Of a stretch of DNA of 9,773 bases, positions 1-6,222 are shown piece by piece (positions within the stretch are counted from its first letter, which is position 1; each line of letters begins with the position of its first letter). Origin of the DNA: Victivallales bacterium (GTDB taxonomy: Bacteria; Verrucomicrobiota; Lentisphaeria; Oligosphaerales; Oligosphaeraceae); NCBI GenBank assembly GCA_900769285.1, contig CAAGGB010000150.1, positions 1 to 9,773 of the forward strand, written 5' to 3'. The notes beneath the pieces are model-generated. The model was not told where the DNA came from and did not search any database. It saw nothing but the letters and a program-made list of their open reading frames with translations. The position numbers were made by a program, and so were the translations under genes.

Positions 1-130
1 GGCGCGGGCGCGGGCTCGACGGCGGGCGCGGCCGAAACGACAGGCTCGACCACCGGCGCGGCCTCGGGTGCGGGCTCGATGACCGGCGCGGCGGGCGCGG
101 GCTCGACGGCAGGTGCGGGCTGCTCGGGCT
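1..130 (-). repeat. Low-complexity Pro/Ala/Glu/Val coding repeat
   Basis: The coding strand reads imperfect repeats of the type VEPAPA and VIEPAPE, separated by Ala/Pro/Val runs, and continues past the left edge. This is a stiff, acidic, disordered segment directly after the basic Arg/Gln/Asn/Gly tail, so the C-terminus changes charge from positive to negative. Short GC-rich words such as GCGGGCTCGA recur on the plus strand, which may cause assembly uncertainty here. Confidence 0.7.
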
Positions 131-1505
131 GCGGCTGGCGCGGCTGGTCATTGCGGCGCTGTCCGTTGCCGTCGCGGCGTCCGTTCTGGTTCTGCTGGCG
201 GTCGCCGTTGCCGTTGCCGTTGTTGTCGCGGCGGCCGTTCTGGCCCTGCTGGCGGTCGTTGTTGCCGTTGCCGTTGTTGTCGCGGCGGCCGTTCTGGTTC
301 TGCTGGCGGTCGCCGTTGCCGTTGTTGTCGCGGCGGCCGTTCTGGTTCTGCTGGCGCGTGGGGGTCTCGAAGGCGGGCGGGAGGTTCTTGATGGTGCGGA
401 GGATGACCTGGTCGACGTCGAGATGTCCGAGGAGAGTGGCGGCCATGAGGTCGGCCTCGGAGGGCGTGAGCTCGGCAAGTTCGTCGGCCTTGATCTTCTC
501 GGCGAGCTGGAGGGCGACGGTGAGGGCGTTGGAGCAGTTGGCGATGAACTGCTTGCAGGTCATGTCGTCGTTGAGGGACTTGGCGTCGGAGACGGAGGTG
601 ACGTTGTCGAATTCGACGGCGCCCTTCCAGTTCATCTTCTCCAGGAGCCAGAAGAGCTCGGCGGTCTCGGTGAGGTTGGCGGTGCCGAGGATGGGATGGG
701 GTGCGCGCTTGAAGGGCTTGTCGGCGCCGCCGCCGACCTTGAGCATGGCGAGCCGGCGGGCGCCGACGATGTTGGAGACGCCGGCGGGGGCCTTCTCCCA
801 GCCCTGCGCGGCGAGCTGCGAGGTGGCGGGCGCGATGCTCCAGAAGTTGCGGTCCTTGAGGAGGGAGAGGATGAGGTTGAGGGCGTCGGAGGGGGTGTTG
901 AGGAAGCCATAGAGGTAGGCCGCGCTCTGGCGCGGGGCGATGACGCCGCCGCGGAAGTTGGTGAGGTGCTGCTGGCTGGCGTAGAGCGAGATGGCGTCGA
1001 GGCCGGCGGCGAGGCGCTTCCAGGCGTCGGACCAGGAGACGGTGAAGGGCGAGTCGAAGCCCTCGGAGTCGCCGTTGAAGACGAAGAGGGAGGCGTTGAG
1101 GACGCGGCCAATCTCGAGGGCGCGCTCGGCCTTGCGGCGGGCGAGCTCGCGGACCTTCGGGTCGTTGTTGGAGAACGCGCCGTGGGCGAAGACCTGGTGG
1201 GAGGTGAGGTCGCAGGTGATGGCGGCGACGGTCAGCTCCGCCTTGTCCAGGCGCGCCTTGAGGTCGGCGAGCTGCGCGTACATGGCGTGGCCCTTGTCCT
1301 TGAAGTCGTCGGCCGTCTCGGGGGACCAGGCAAGGATGTCGTCGTCGTCCAGGCTGACCTCCTCGATGAGGTTCTCCTTGGCCGCCCAGGCGACCAGGTC
1401 GAGGATCTTGGCCAGCGGCATCGGCTGGGCCGAGGAATTCTTCAGCGCCTTGAACGGAAGGATGCGCTTCGTGACAACGCCGAAATTAAAGGGTTTCAGG
1501 GACAT
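1..1505 (-). CDS. Xylose-isomerase-like TIM-barrel protein, probably catalytically dead, with long disordered tail (partial, C-terminus off left edge)
   Basis: The visible 501 codons have no stop. Residues 6-372 follow the actinobacterial-type xylose isomerase (XylA) from end to end: FNFG near the N-terminus, the LDDDDIL segment (51-58), the HQVFAHGAFSNNDPKVR segment (103-119) matching the family's HPVFKDGGFTxNDxxVR, and GAVEFD (295-300). The active site is not kept. By alignment from memory, with Streptomyces numbering, catalytic His54 is Asp53, metal ligands Glu181, Glu217, His220 and Asp245 become Ala190, Ala225, Thr228 and Lys256, and Lys183 becomes Arg192. Asp57 and Asp287 remain, as Asp56 and Asp300. 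Residues 384 to about 450 form an Arg/Gln/Asn/Gly-rich repeat tail, followed by Pro/Ala/Glu/Val repeats to the window edge. No signal peptide is seen, so it is probably cytoplasmic. The ATG at 1505 has AAGG (1513-1516) 7 bases upstream. Function is unknown; the isomerase fold is well supported, while loss of activity is inferred. Confidence 0.8.
   Translation of the reverse strand, partial: MSLKPFNFGVVTKRILPFKALKNSSAQPMPLAKILDLVAWAAKENLIEEVSLDDDDILAWSPETADDFKDKGHAMYAQLADLKARLDKAELTVAAITCDLTSHQVFAHGAFSNNDPKVRELARRKAERALEIGRVLNASLFVFNGDSEGFDSPFTVSWSDAWKRLAAGLDAISLYASQQHLTNFRGGVIAPRQSAAYLYGFLNTPSDALNLILSLLKDRNFWSIAPATSQLAAQGWEKAPAGVSNIVGARRLAMLKVGGGADKPFKRAPHPILGTANLTETAELFWLLEKMNWKGAVEFDNVTSVSDAKSLNDDMTCKQFIANCSNALTVALQLAEKIKADELAELTPSEADLMAATLLGHLDVDQVILRTIKNLPPAFETPTRQQNQNGRRDNNGNGDRQQNQNGRRDNNGNGNNDRQQGQNGRRDNNGNGNGDRQQNQNGRRDGNGQRRNDQPRQPQPEQPAPAVEPAPAAPVIEPAPEAAPVVEPVVSAAPAVEPAPA
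181..354 (-). repeat. In-frame tandem repeat encoding an Arg/Gln/Asn/Gly-rich tail
   Basis: Three full units begin at 181, 235 and 289, with lengths 54, 54 and 48 bases, and a partial unit begins at 337. On the coding strand each unit encodes a variant of RQQNQNGRRDNNGNGD. The units differ by gain or loss of a two-residue Asn-Gly or Asn-Asn step and by one Asn-to-Gly change. All length changes are multiples of three, so the frame is kept. This is the pattern expected of a coding repeat that expands and contracts by slippage or unequal recombination. The composition predicts a positively charged, disordered segment. Confidence 0.85.
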
Positions 1506-1560
1506 GTGCCAACCTTGTGGAATGGGATGGATATCAGGGAAAAAGATAGTGGACCGCATG

Positions 1561-1595
1561 GAGCCTGGCCAACGGGCGCGCCGTCAGCCAGGCTC
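1561..1595 (-). promoter_or_regulatory. Stable hairpin in the 5' leader of the xylose-isomerase-like gene
   Basis: GAGCCTGGC (1561-1569) pairs perfectly with GCCAGGCTC (1587-1595) as a 9-bp stem. Inside it ACGG (1572-1575) can pair with CCGT (1581-1584), after a 2x2 internal loop. The hairpin lies about 8 bases from the start site expected from the promoter at 1610-1637 and about 55 bases before the ATG. Hairpins this close to the 5' end are known to protect some bacterial mRNAs from decay, as in E. coli ompA. That role here is inferred from position. No U-tract follows, so it does not look like a terminator. Confidence 0.6.
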
Positions 1596-1609
1596 ACGCT
1601 AATACGCTA

Positions 1610-1637
1610 ACTATAAATCGTCTAACGCATATGGCAA
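1610..1637 (-). promoter_or_regulatory. Sigma70-type promoter of the xylose-isomerase-like gene
   Basis: On the minus strand TTGCCA (1637-1632) and TATAGT (1615-1610) are separated by 16 bases. Each hexamer matches the sigma70 consensus at 5 of 6 positions. The site lies in a short AT-rich island of an otherwise GC-rich window, between the hairpin that ends the upstream GH2 gene and the ATG at 1505. Transcription would start near 1603 and give a leader of about 98 bases. The tail-bearing protein would therefore be expressed independently of the GH2 gene. Confidence 0.6.
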
Positions 1638-1678
1638 AGCGCCATGATGTCATTTTCTGGCACTTTTTGGCCAATGCG

Positions 1679-1715
1679 CCCCCGTCCGAGCCGGAATTCG
1701 CGGTCCGGACGGGGG
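1679..1715 (-). terminator. Hairpin after the GH2 gene, probable transcription terminator
   Basis: A perfect 10-bp GC-rich stem pairs 1679-1688 with 1706-1715. A few more inner pairs, with one bulge, close a loop around GAATTCG. It begins 17 bases after the GH2 stop codon and lies before the promoter of the next gene. No U-run follows on the minus strand, so it would be a non-canonical or U-less terminator, or a 3'-end stabilising structure. Confidence 0.55.
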
Positions 1716-1731
1716 GCGGCTGCCGTCTGGG

Positions 1732-4700
1732 TCACTCCAGGACGGCGGACTGGACGGCGAAGGTCACGCCCTTGCGCGGACGGCCGTCGTTGACGAAGTA
1801 GAAGAAGAGCTCGCCACGCCAGTTCTTGAGGGCGAAGGAGCCGGGCGCCTTGAGCTCCTGGCCGAAGCGGAAGCGGTAGGTGTGGAACTGGTTGTCGCCG
1901 ATGAGGACGAGGGTGGCGGTGGCGTTGGACTTCCAGTCCATCGAGGGGATGGTGACGCGGAGCCGCGCGGGGGAGTTGGCGCGGATGCGCAGGGTGAGGT
2001 AGTCGTAGCGGTCGGCGAGCTGGTCGTTGTCACGGCGGTGGCTGAAGAACGCGACGGGCTCGTCGCCGGCGGGGGTGTCGGGGATGACGCACTGCCAGAG
2101 CTTGCCCTTGCCCGTGCCGTCGTCGATGACGGTGCTGACGGCGCTGGTCGTCTTGGGCGGCGTGGCGATGCCGGACCAACTGGTGACGCGGCCGGGGACG
2201 ATCTCGAACGGCTGCTCGTGGGCGCGCTCGGCGGTGGCCGCGATGAGGACGGGTACGCCGGTGGCGGTCGGGAGGAAGTCGATGTCCTCGCGCTCGCGGT
2301 AGAGCGGCGAGAGGAAGTCGAACGAGACGAGCTCCTTGAGCGGATGGGGATTCAGCCATTCCGTGACGTAGGCGCAGACGTAGCTGCCGCTGACCTTGTG
2401 CGGAAGGATGAGTCCGGTCCTGGCGTTGGGCATGGCGCTGCTGTACCACCAGTCGCCGATGTTCTGGTTGCCGACGAGCGGCAGGGTGACCGTGGTGCCG
2501 TCGGCGTAGCGGAAGCGGTAGGCGCCGACGTTCTGCGCGCCGCCCCAGGCCGCGGTGTGGAGGAGGAAGACGCGGCTGAAGCGCCCCTTGAGCGGGATTT
2601 CCTTGGCGGCCAGCGGGAAGTAGCTGCGCTGCGTGCCGGCCAGGACGATGCAGGACGTGCCGCCGTTCTTGGCGGGGTCGAGGATGGTGAAGGGTACGCC
2701 GGCGAGGGTCTGCTGGCCCAGCGGCATGTTCGAGAAGTCGTTGTCGCCCTGGTCGGTCCAGCCGCCCTTGCGGTCGCCATCGACGTCGTCGGAGAAGCTG
2801 CGGTTGGTGTGCCGGGAGAGGTCAATCCGGACGGCGCGGCGCTCGGCGACGACGTAGTTGTCGCGCTCGCGGATGGCCAGCGGGCGGATGTCGTGGAAGG
2901 GCTGTTCCTGGGCGCAGGCGTAGTCGAGGAGGTTGCGGAGGTAGGTGAGCGCGGAGGCGTCGTCCTGCTGGCAGGCGCGGAAGGCGTTGAACTGGGAGGC
3001 GAGCAGGCGTCCGCGGCCGTAGGTGCCCTCCAGTGCGGCCATGCCGATGTTGTCCTTGGCCTTCTGGCCGAGCTTGATGCCGCGCGCGGCCAGCGCGTTG
3101 ACGCTGATGGGCTTGTACGAGGCCAGCGTGACATAACGCAGGCCGCCGTCCTCCCAGGAGTCGAAGTTGCGCCAGTCGAGGTTGCGGAAAATGGGATGGG
3201 ACGTCCGGATGGGATCCGCGAACGTGAGCGCATAGGCTGAGATGACGAGATTGCACGGCAGCTCCGTCCCCGGGCTGAACTGCTCCAGCACCAGCAGGAA
3301 GCCGCCGCCGTGCACAAACGACTCCAGACGCTGCGCCAGCGCCCGCATCAGCAGCTGCGGCTCCAGCTCCGGCGGCACGATGAGCAGCGCGTCGGCGGGC
3401 AGCCCGTCAGGCGAGGCCGTCACCGTGTGCGCCACCTGCAGGGCCGTCAGACGCTCCGTCAGCGCACGCACGTTGGCCGCCACGCCCGTGTCCAGCACGA
3501 AGACGGGACGGACCGCGCGGATGGGCGCCGTCACCGCCGGACGCGCCTGCACAAAGACGTCATAGTAGTTCTGGCCGATGCGGACGCCGCCGGCCATCGC
3601 GTCCAGGCGAAGCTGATAGTAGCCGGGGCGGACGGACGACGGAATCGCCAGCGTCGCCTCGACGGCCGTCGAGTTGCGGTGCGGACGCACGGCGACCGGG
3701 CTGGCCTGGATGGCGACCGGCGTCACCGAGCCGTCGGACTGCGAGGCGAGCGTCACCTGGAGCGTGACGTCGGCGAAGTCGCCGTCGCCGCAGTTGGAGA
3801 TTTCGAGGAGCGTGGCGTGCGGCTCGCCGGCGAACAGGTTGCGCGGCGGGAAGAACCGGCGGTTGTGGAGCGTGGGGAGGACGGGCTGGTTCCAGAGCGT
3901 GGCGACGTCCAGCTTGGCGTTGGAGAACCACGGCGCGAATCCGGACCAGCCGGGATAGAGGCGGAACAGCTCGAAGATGCGGCGGCCGTAGATGTTCTGC
4001 GGCAGATGGTGGTTGTGGCTGGGGCTGAGGGCGAGGTGAAGCGGCAGGCAGCCGGAGAAGCCGATGCCGTTGGGCTGCCCCCAGGTCGTGGAACCGTTCG
4101 CGTACTTCAGGTAGTCCTCGATGTTGTCCTGGCGGAACGTGGCGTCATGACGCCAGCCCCAGGAGAAGCCGACGTTCTCCCAGTCGACGAGCGGGCGGGA
4201 GAGCGGCAGCTTCTCGCCGTAGATTTCGCCGATGCCCTTGATGATGTAGTCGAACATGCCGTGGAGGCCGGTCCAGTTGTCGGAGAGCGCGGTGTAGTTG
4301 TGGAGGTCGTGGACGTCCGTGAGGAGCGGATTGCGGCCGTACACCGTCCAGCCCGCCGCGCCGGAGAACGTGGAGATGGGACGACGCTGGCGGTCCAGCT
4401 CGCGCACCAGCGCCGCCTGGCGGTCAAGCTGGCGCACGACGTCCGGCTTCATGCTGTGCGACACCTCGTTGCCCATCGACCACATCGTCACGCTCGCGTA
4501 GTTGTACGTCTCCTCGACGAAGCGGCGCACCTCCGCCAGGTTGTTCCGCTCGAACGCCGGCTCGTCCAGCTTGTTCGTGAAGCAGAAGCCCCACTCGTTG
4601 AAGAACATCATGCCCAGCTCGTCCGCGATGGCCAGCGTCTTCGGCAGAATCGGCTGGTGCGCGTTGCGCAGCATCACATACCCGTAGGAGCGCATCGTCG

Positions 4701-5889
4701 CGATGTACTCGGTGATGTACGTGTCCTCCTCCTCCGGCGTGCGACCCATGCCGCCCACGTTCATCGAGGCGAAATTCTCGCCGAACAGATAAATCCGCCG
4801 TCCGTTGAGCAGGAAATGGCCGTTCTCCGTCCGGAACTCGCGGAAGCCGAAGCGCTCCGTCCGCGCGTTGAGGACGCGGCCCTCCTCGTCCAGGACGAAG
4901 AGCGTGCAGTAGTAGAGGTTGGGGCTCTCGACGTCCCAGAGGCGGATGTCGCCGCCGCACGCCAGCGTGAGGCGCGTGGGCAGCTTGTCCGGCGTCGCCG
5001 CCGCCGTCGCCACCGTCGCACAGACCGCCGCCCCCAGCGAAGCCGTCGCCGGCGTGATGGCCGCGGCCAGGCGCAGCCGACGGCCCGCGTACGCCGGCAG
5101 CGGCGACAGCGACACGTCCACCTCCGCCGACTTGCGCCCGATGTCCGGCGTCACCAGCAGCCGCCCGATGCCCACGCACGGCTCGCTCACCAGCGTGACG
5201 TCGCCCCACAGCCCCATCCGGATGTTCCCCGTGGACCACTGCGACCCGTACACGTGCCTCGCGCCCGTCGGCAGCCCGAACGCCGGACCCATGTCCGACA
5301 GCACCCGCAGCGACACCGCGTTCTCGCCCGCCTGCACCAGCTCCGTCACGTCCGCGCTGAACGGCGTGAAGTCGCCGCTGTGGCGAACCGGCAACCGCCG
5401 GCCGTTCACAAACACGTCCGCCTCGTACCCGATGCGCTCGAAGTGCAGCGTCACGCGACGGCCCGACACCTGCTCCGGCGTCAGCCGGAACGTCCGCCGG
5501 TACCACACCCGAACATACGGACGGCTCCGGTCATCACGCAACCCACGCACCTGACGCCCCAAATCAAACGGCACCCGGATGTCCTCCCACGATGCGTCGT
5601 CAAAGTCCACACGGCTCGCCTCCGGACGAAGCTCCTCCGCCGCAAACGGCTTCCCCGAACGCTCCGCCTTCGAGATGCGCCACGTCCCGTTCAGCGACAC
5701 GCGCTCCGTGTACGACGACGGCCGCACCGCCACGCCGCCCGGCAACGCCGGCAGCTCCAGCGACGCCACGGGGCGGACGGCGACACGCTCGCGCGGCGTC
5801 GGCGCAGGCGCATACGGGGGCAACGGCGCACCCACGCTCACCAGCGCGGGGGCCACGGCGGCAATCAGAGGCAGGAGAAGATGTCTCAT
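1732..5889 (-). CDS. Secreted multidomain glycoside hydrolase, family GH2-like (beta-galactosidase/beta-glucuronidase superfamily)
   Basis: This 1385-residue protein should hydrolyse beta-glycosidic bonds in sugar chains outside the cytoplasm; the substrate cannot be told. The N-terminus is a signal peptide (MRHLLLPLIAAVAPALVSVGA). A GH2 jelly roll covers about 55-200 (LNGTWRIS, YRRTF, DVFVNGRRL, GENAVSLRV), then an Ig-like domain to about 340. The TIM barrel covers about 345-690, opening with FGFREFRTENGHFLLNGRR. The acid/base is Glu475 in WSMGNEVSH and the likely nucleophile is Glu571 in PLVDWENVG. Further parts are a Rossmann-like, glutamine-amidotransferase-like segment (about 795-990), a beta-sandwich with GGWTDQGDND (about 1020-1195), and a C-terminal beta-sandwich (about 1235-1385) that may bind carbohydrate. 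The ATG at 5889 is chosen for its Shine-Dalgarno site and signal peptide; the frame stays open upstream to 6183, but that part looks non-coding. Most GH2 enzymes are shorter (about 600-1050 residues). Confidence 0.9.
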   Translation of the reverse strand: MRHLLLPLIAAVAPALVSVGAPLPPYAPAPTPRERVAVRPVASLELPALPGGVAVRPSSYTERVSLNGTWRISKAERSGKPFAAEELRPEASRVDFDDASWEDIRVPFDLGRQVRGLRDDRSRPYVRVWYRRTFRLTPEQVSGRRVTLHFERIGYEADVFVNGRRLPVRHSGDFTPFSADVTELVQAGENAVSLRVLSDMGPAFGLPTGARHVYGSQWSTGNIRMGLWGDVTLVSEPCVGIGRLLVTPDIGRKSAEVDVSLSPLPAYAGRRLRLAAAITPATASLGAAVCATVATAAATPDKLPTRLTLACGGDIRLWDVESPNLYYCTLFVLDEEGRVLNARTERFGFREFRTENGHFLLNGRRIYLFGENFASMNVGGMGRTPEEEDTYITEYIATMRSYGYVMLRNAHQPILPKTLAIADELGMMFFNEWGFCFTNKLDEPAFERNNLAEVRRFVEETYNYASVTMWSMGNEVSHSMKPDVVRQLDRQAALVRELDRQRRPISTFSGAAGWTVYGRNPLLTDVHDLHNYTALSDNWTGLHGMFDYIIKGIGEIYGEKLPLSRPLVDWENVGFSWGWRHDATFRQDNIEDYLKYANGSTTWGQPNGIGFSGCLPLHLALSPSHNHHLPQNIYGRRIFELFRLYPGWSGFAPWFSNAKLDVATLWNQPVLPTLHNRRFFPPRNLFAGEPHATLLEISNCGDGDFADVTLQVTLASQSDGSVTPVAIQASPVAVRPHRNSTAVEATLAIPSSVRPGYYQLRLDAMAGGVRIGQNYYDVFVQARPAVTAPIRAVRPVFVLDTGVAANVRALTERLTALQVAHTVTASPDGLPADALLIVPPELEPQLLMRALAQRLESFVHGGGFLLVLEQFSPGTELPCNLVISAYALTFADPIRTSHPIFRNLDWRNFDSWEDGGLRYVTLASYKPISVNALAARGIKLGQKAKDNIGMAALEGTYGRGRLLASQFNAFRACQQDDASALTYLRNLLDYACAQEQPFHDIRPLAIRERDNYVVAERRAVRIDLSRHTNRSFSDDVDGDRKGGWTDQGDNDFSNMPLGQQTLAGVPFTILDPAKNGGTSCIVLAGTQRSYFPLAAKEIPLKGRFSRVFLLHTAAWGGAQNVGAYRFRYADGTTVTLPLVGNQNIGDWWYSSAMPNARTGLILPHKVSGSYVCAYVTEWLNPHPLKELVSFDFLSPLYREREDIDFLPTATGVPVLIAATAERAHEQPFEIVPGRVTSWSGIATPPKTTSAVSTVIDDGTGKGKLWQCVIPDTPAGDEPVAFFSHRRDNDQLADRYDYLTLRIRANSPARLRVTIPSMDWKSNATATLVLIGDNQFHTYRFRFGQELKAPGSFALKNWRGELFFYFVNDGRPRKGVTFAVQSAVLE

Positions 5890-5895
5890 GGCGTT

Positions 5896-5900
5896 TCCTT
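5896..5900 (-). promoter_or_regulatory. Ribosome binding site fixing the GH2 start
   Basis: AAGGA on the minus strand lies 6 bases before the ATG at 5889, where the signal peptide begins. It decides against the upstream in-frame start at 6183, whose 98 extra residues are Arg/Pro/Cys-rich and would bury the signal peptide inside the protein. Confidence 0.7.
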
Positions 5901-5998
5901 CAGGTTGAAAATGACGGGTCCGGACACACAGGAACAGATAGCCCCACCACGCCGGGCAGCTCTTCCGAGCCTTCCTCGCAAACTCCTCCAAACACGAC

Positions 5999-6016
5999 AC
6001 GGAAACAGTTTTCCGT
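5999..6016. promoter_or_regulatory. Inverted repeat in the GH2 leader
   Basis: A 7-bp perfect stem, ACGGAAA (5999-6005) with TTTCCGT (6010-6016), has a 4-base loop. It lies inside the predicted 5' leader of the GH2 mRNA, about 110 bases before its start codon. It could be a regulator binding site or an RNA hairpin. The sequence alone does not tell which. Confidence 0.4.
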
Positions 6017-6062
6017 AGGTTAGGTTTGGCCGTTGGCGGTTCCATTCGTGGCGGCGCTGCTG

Positions 6063-6090
6063 TTGCCAATTGGCATAAACACAGTAAATT
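6063..6090 (+). promoter_or_regulatory. Promoter of the reductase-helicase genes
   Basis: TTGCCA (6063-6068) is followed after 16 bases by TAAATT (6085-6090). The -35 matches sigma70 consensus at 5 of 6 positions and the -10 at 4 of 6. The same -35 word with the same spacing occurs in the promoter at 1610-1637. Transcription would start near 6097, leaving a leader of about 126 bases that contains a small TGCCC/GGGCA hairpin (6115-6128). The site sits in the most AT-rich part of the divergent region. Confidence 0.5.
6064..6075. promoter_or_regulatory. Perfect 12-bp palindrome, candidate operator
   Basis: TGCCAATTGGCA reads the same on both strands. It overlaps the -35 of the rightward promoter and lies just downstream of the start expected for the leftward one (near 6080). 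A dimeric regulator bound here could control both transcripts. No regulator gene is visible in the window. Confidence 0.45.
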
Positions 6091-6113
6091 TAGCACGGTT
6101 TGCGGAAAGTCAA
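6087..6113 (-). promoter_or_regulatory. Promoter of the GH2 gene, sharing its -10 with the opposite promoter
   Basis: On the minus strand TTGACT (6113-6108, 5 of 6 consensus) is followed after 15 bases by TAAATT (6092-6087, 4 of 6). The -10 overlaps the rightward -10 because TAAATTTA (6085-6092) is a palindrome. Transcription would start near 6080, giving the GH2 mRNA a leader of about 190 bases. The 15-base spacer is shorter than the 17-base optimum, which lowers confidence. Confidence 0.4.
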
Positions 6114-6207
6114 CTGCCCGCGTGGGCAAAAGCGTTCGGCGTTTTCCGGTTCGGTTCGGGGGCGTCGTTCGGGACGTACGCAACAGGATGCAATGGGACA
6201 GCAGCAG

Positions 6208-6212
6208 AGGAG
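6208..6212 (+). promoter_or_regulatory. Ribosome binding site deciding the reductase start
   Basis: AGGAG lies 10 bases before the ATG at 6223. The alternative in-frame ATG at 6193 has only a weak AGGA 4 bases upstream. Starting at 6223 puts the nucleotide-binding strand right at the N-terminus, which is usual for this family. Confidence 0.55.
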
Positions 6213-6222
6213 TTTTCGTCGG

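Noticed and set aside
181..354. Regular repeats that might be a CRISPR array
   Set aside because: The units are contiguous, vary by multiples of three and are in frame with a protein; there are no unique spacers.
423..1610. A 395-codon plus-strand frame across the xylose-isomerase-like gene
   Set aside because: Its Gly/Glu/Val composition is that of an antisense shadow, while the minus strand aligns with XylA.
1631..1645. ATGGC/GCCAT hairpin that could end a plus-strand transcript
   Set aside because: The stem is only 5 bp, no plus-strand gene precedes it, and it overlaps the -35 of the minus-strand promoter.
3310..6018. A 902-codon open frame on the plus strand opposite the GH2 gene
   Set aside because: It is Arg/His/Val-rich with no family motif and lies antisense to a clear GH2 protein. 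Long antisense frames are expected at this GC content.
5890..6183. N-terminal extension of the GH2 frame up to 6183
   Set aside because: The 98 extra residues look non-coding, they cover the promoter region, and a good Shine-Dalgarno site plus signal peptide mark 5889 as the start.
6100..6222. Upstream starts of the reductase (TTG at 6100, ATG at 6193)
   Set aside because: The extra Arg-rich residues are not part of SDR proteins, and the better Shine-Dalgarno site serves the ATG at 6223.
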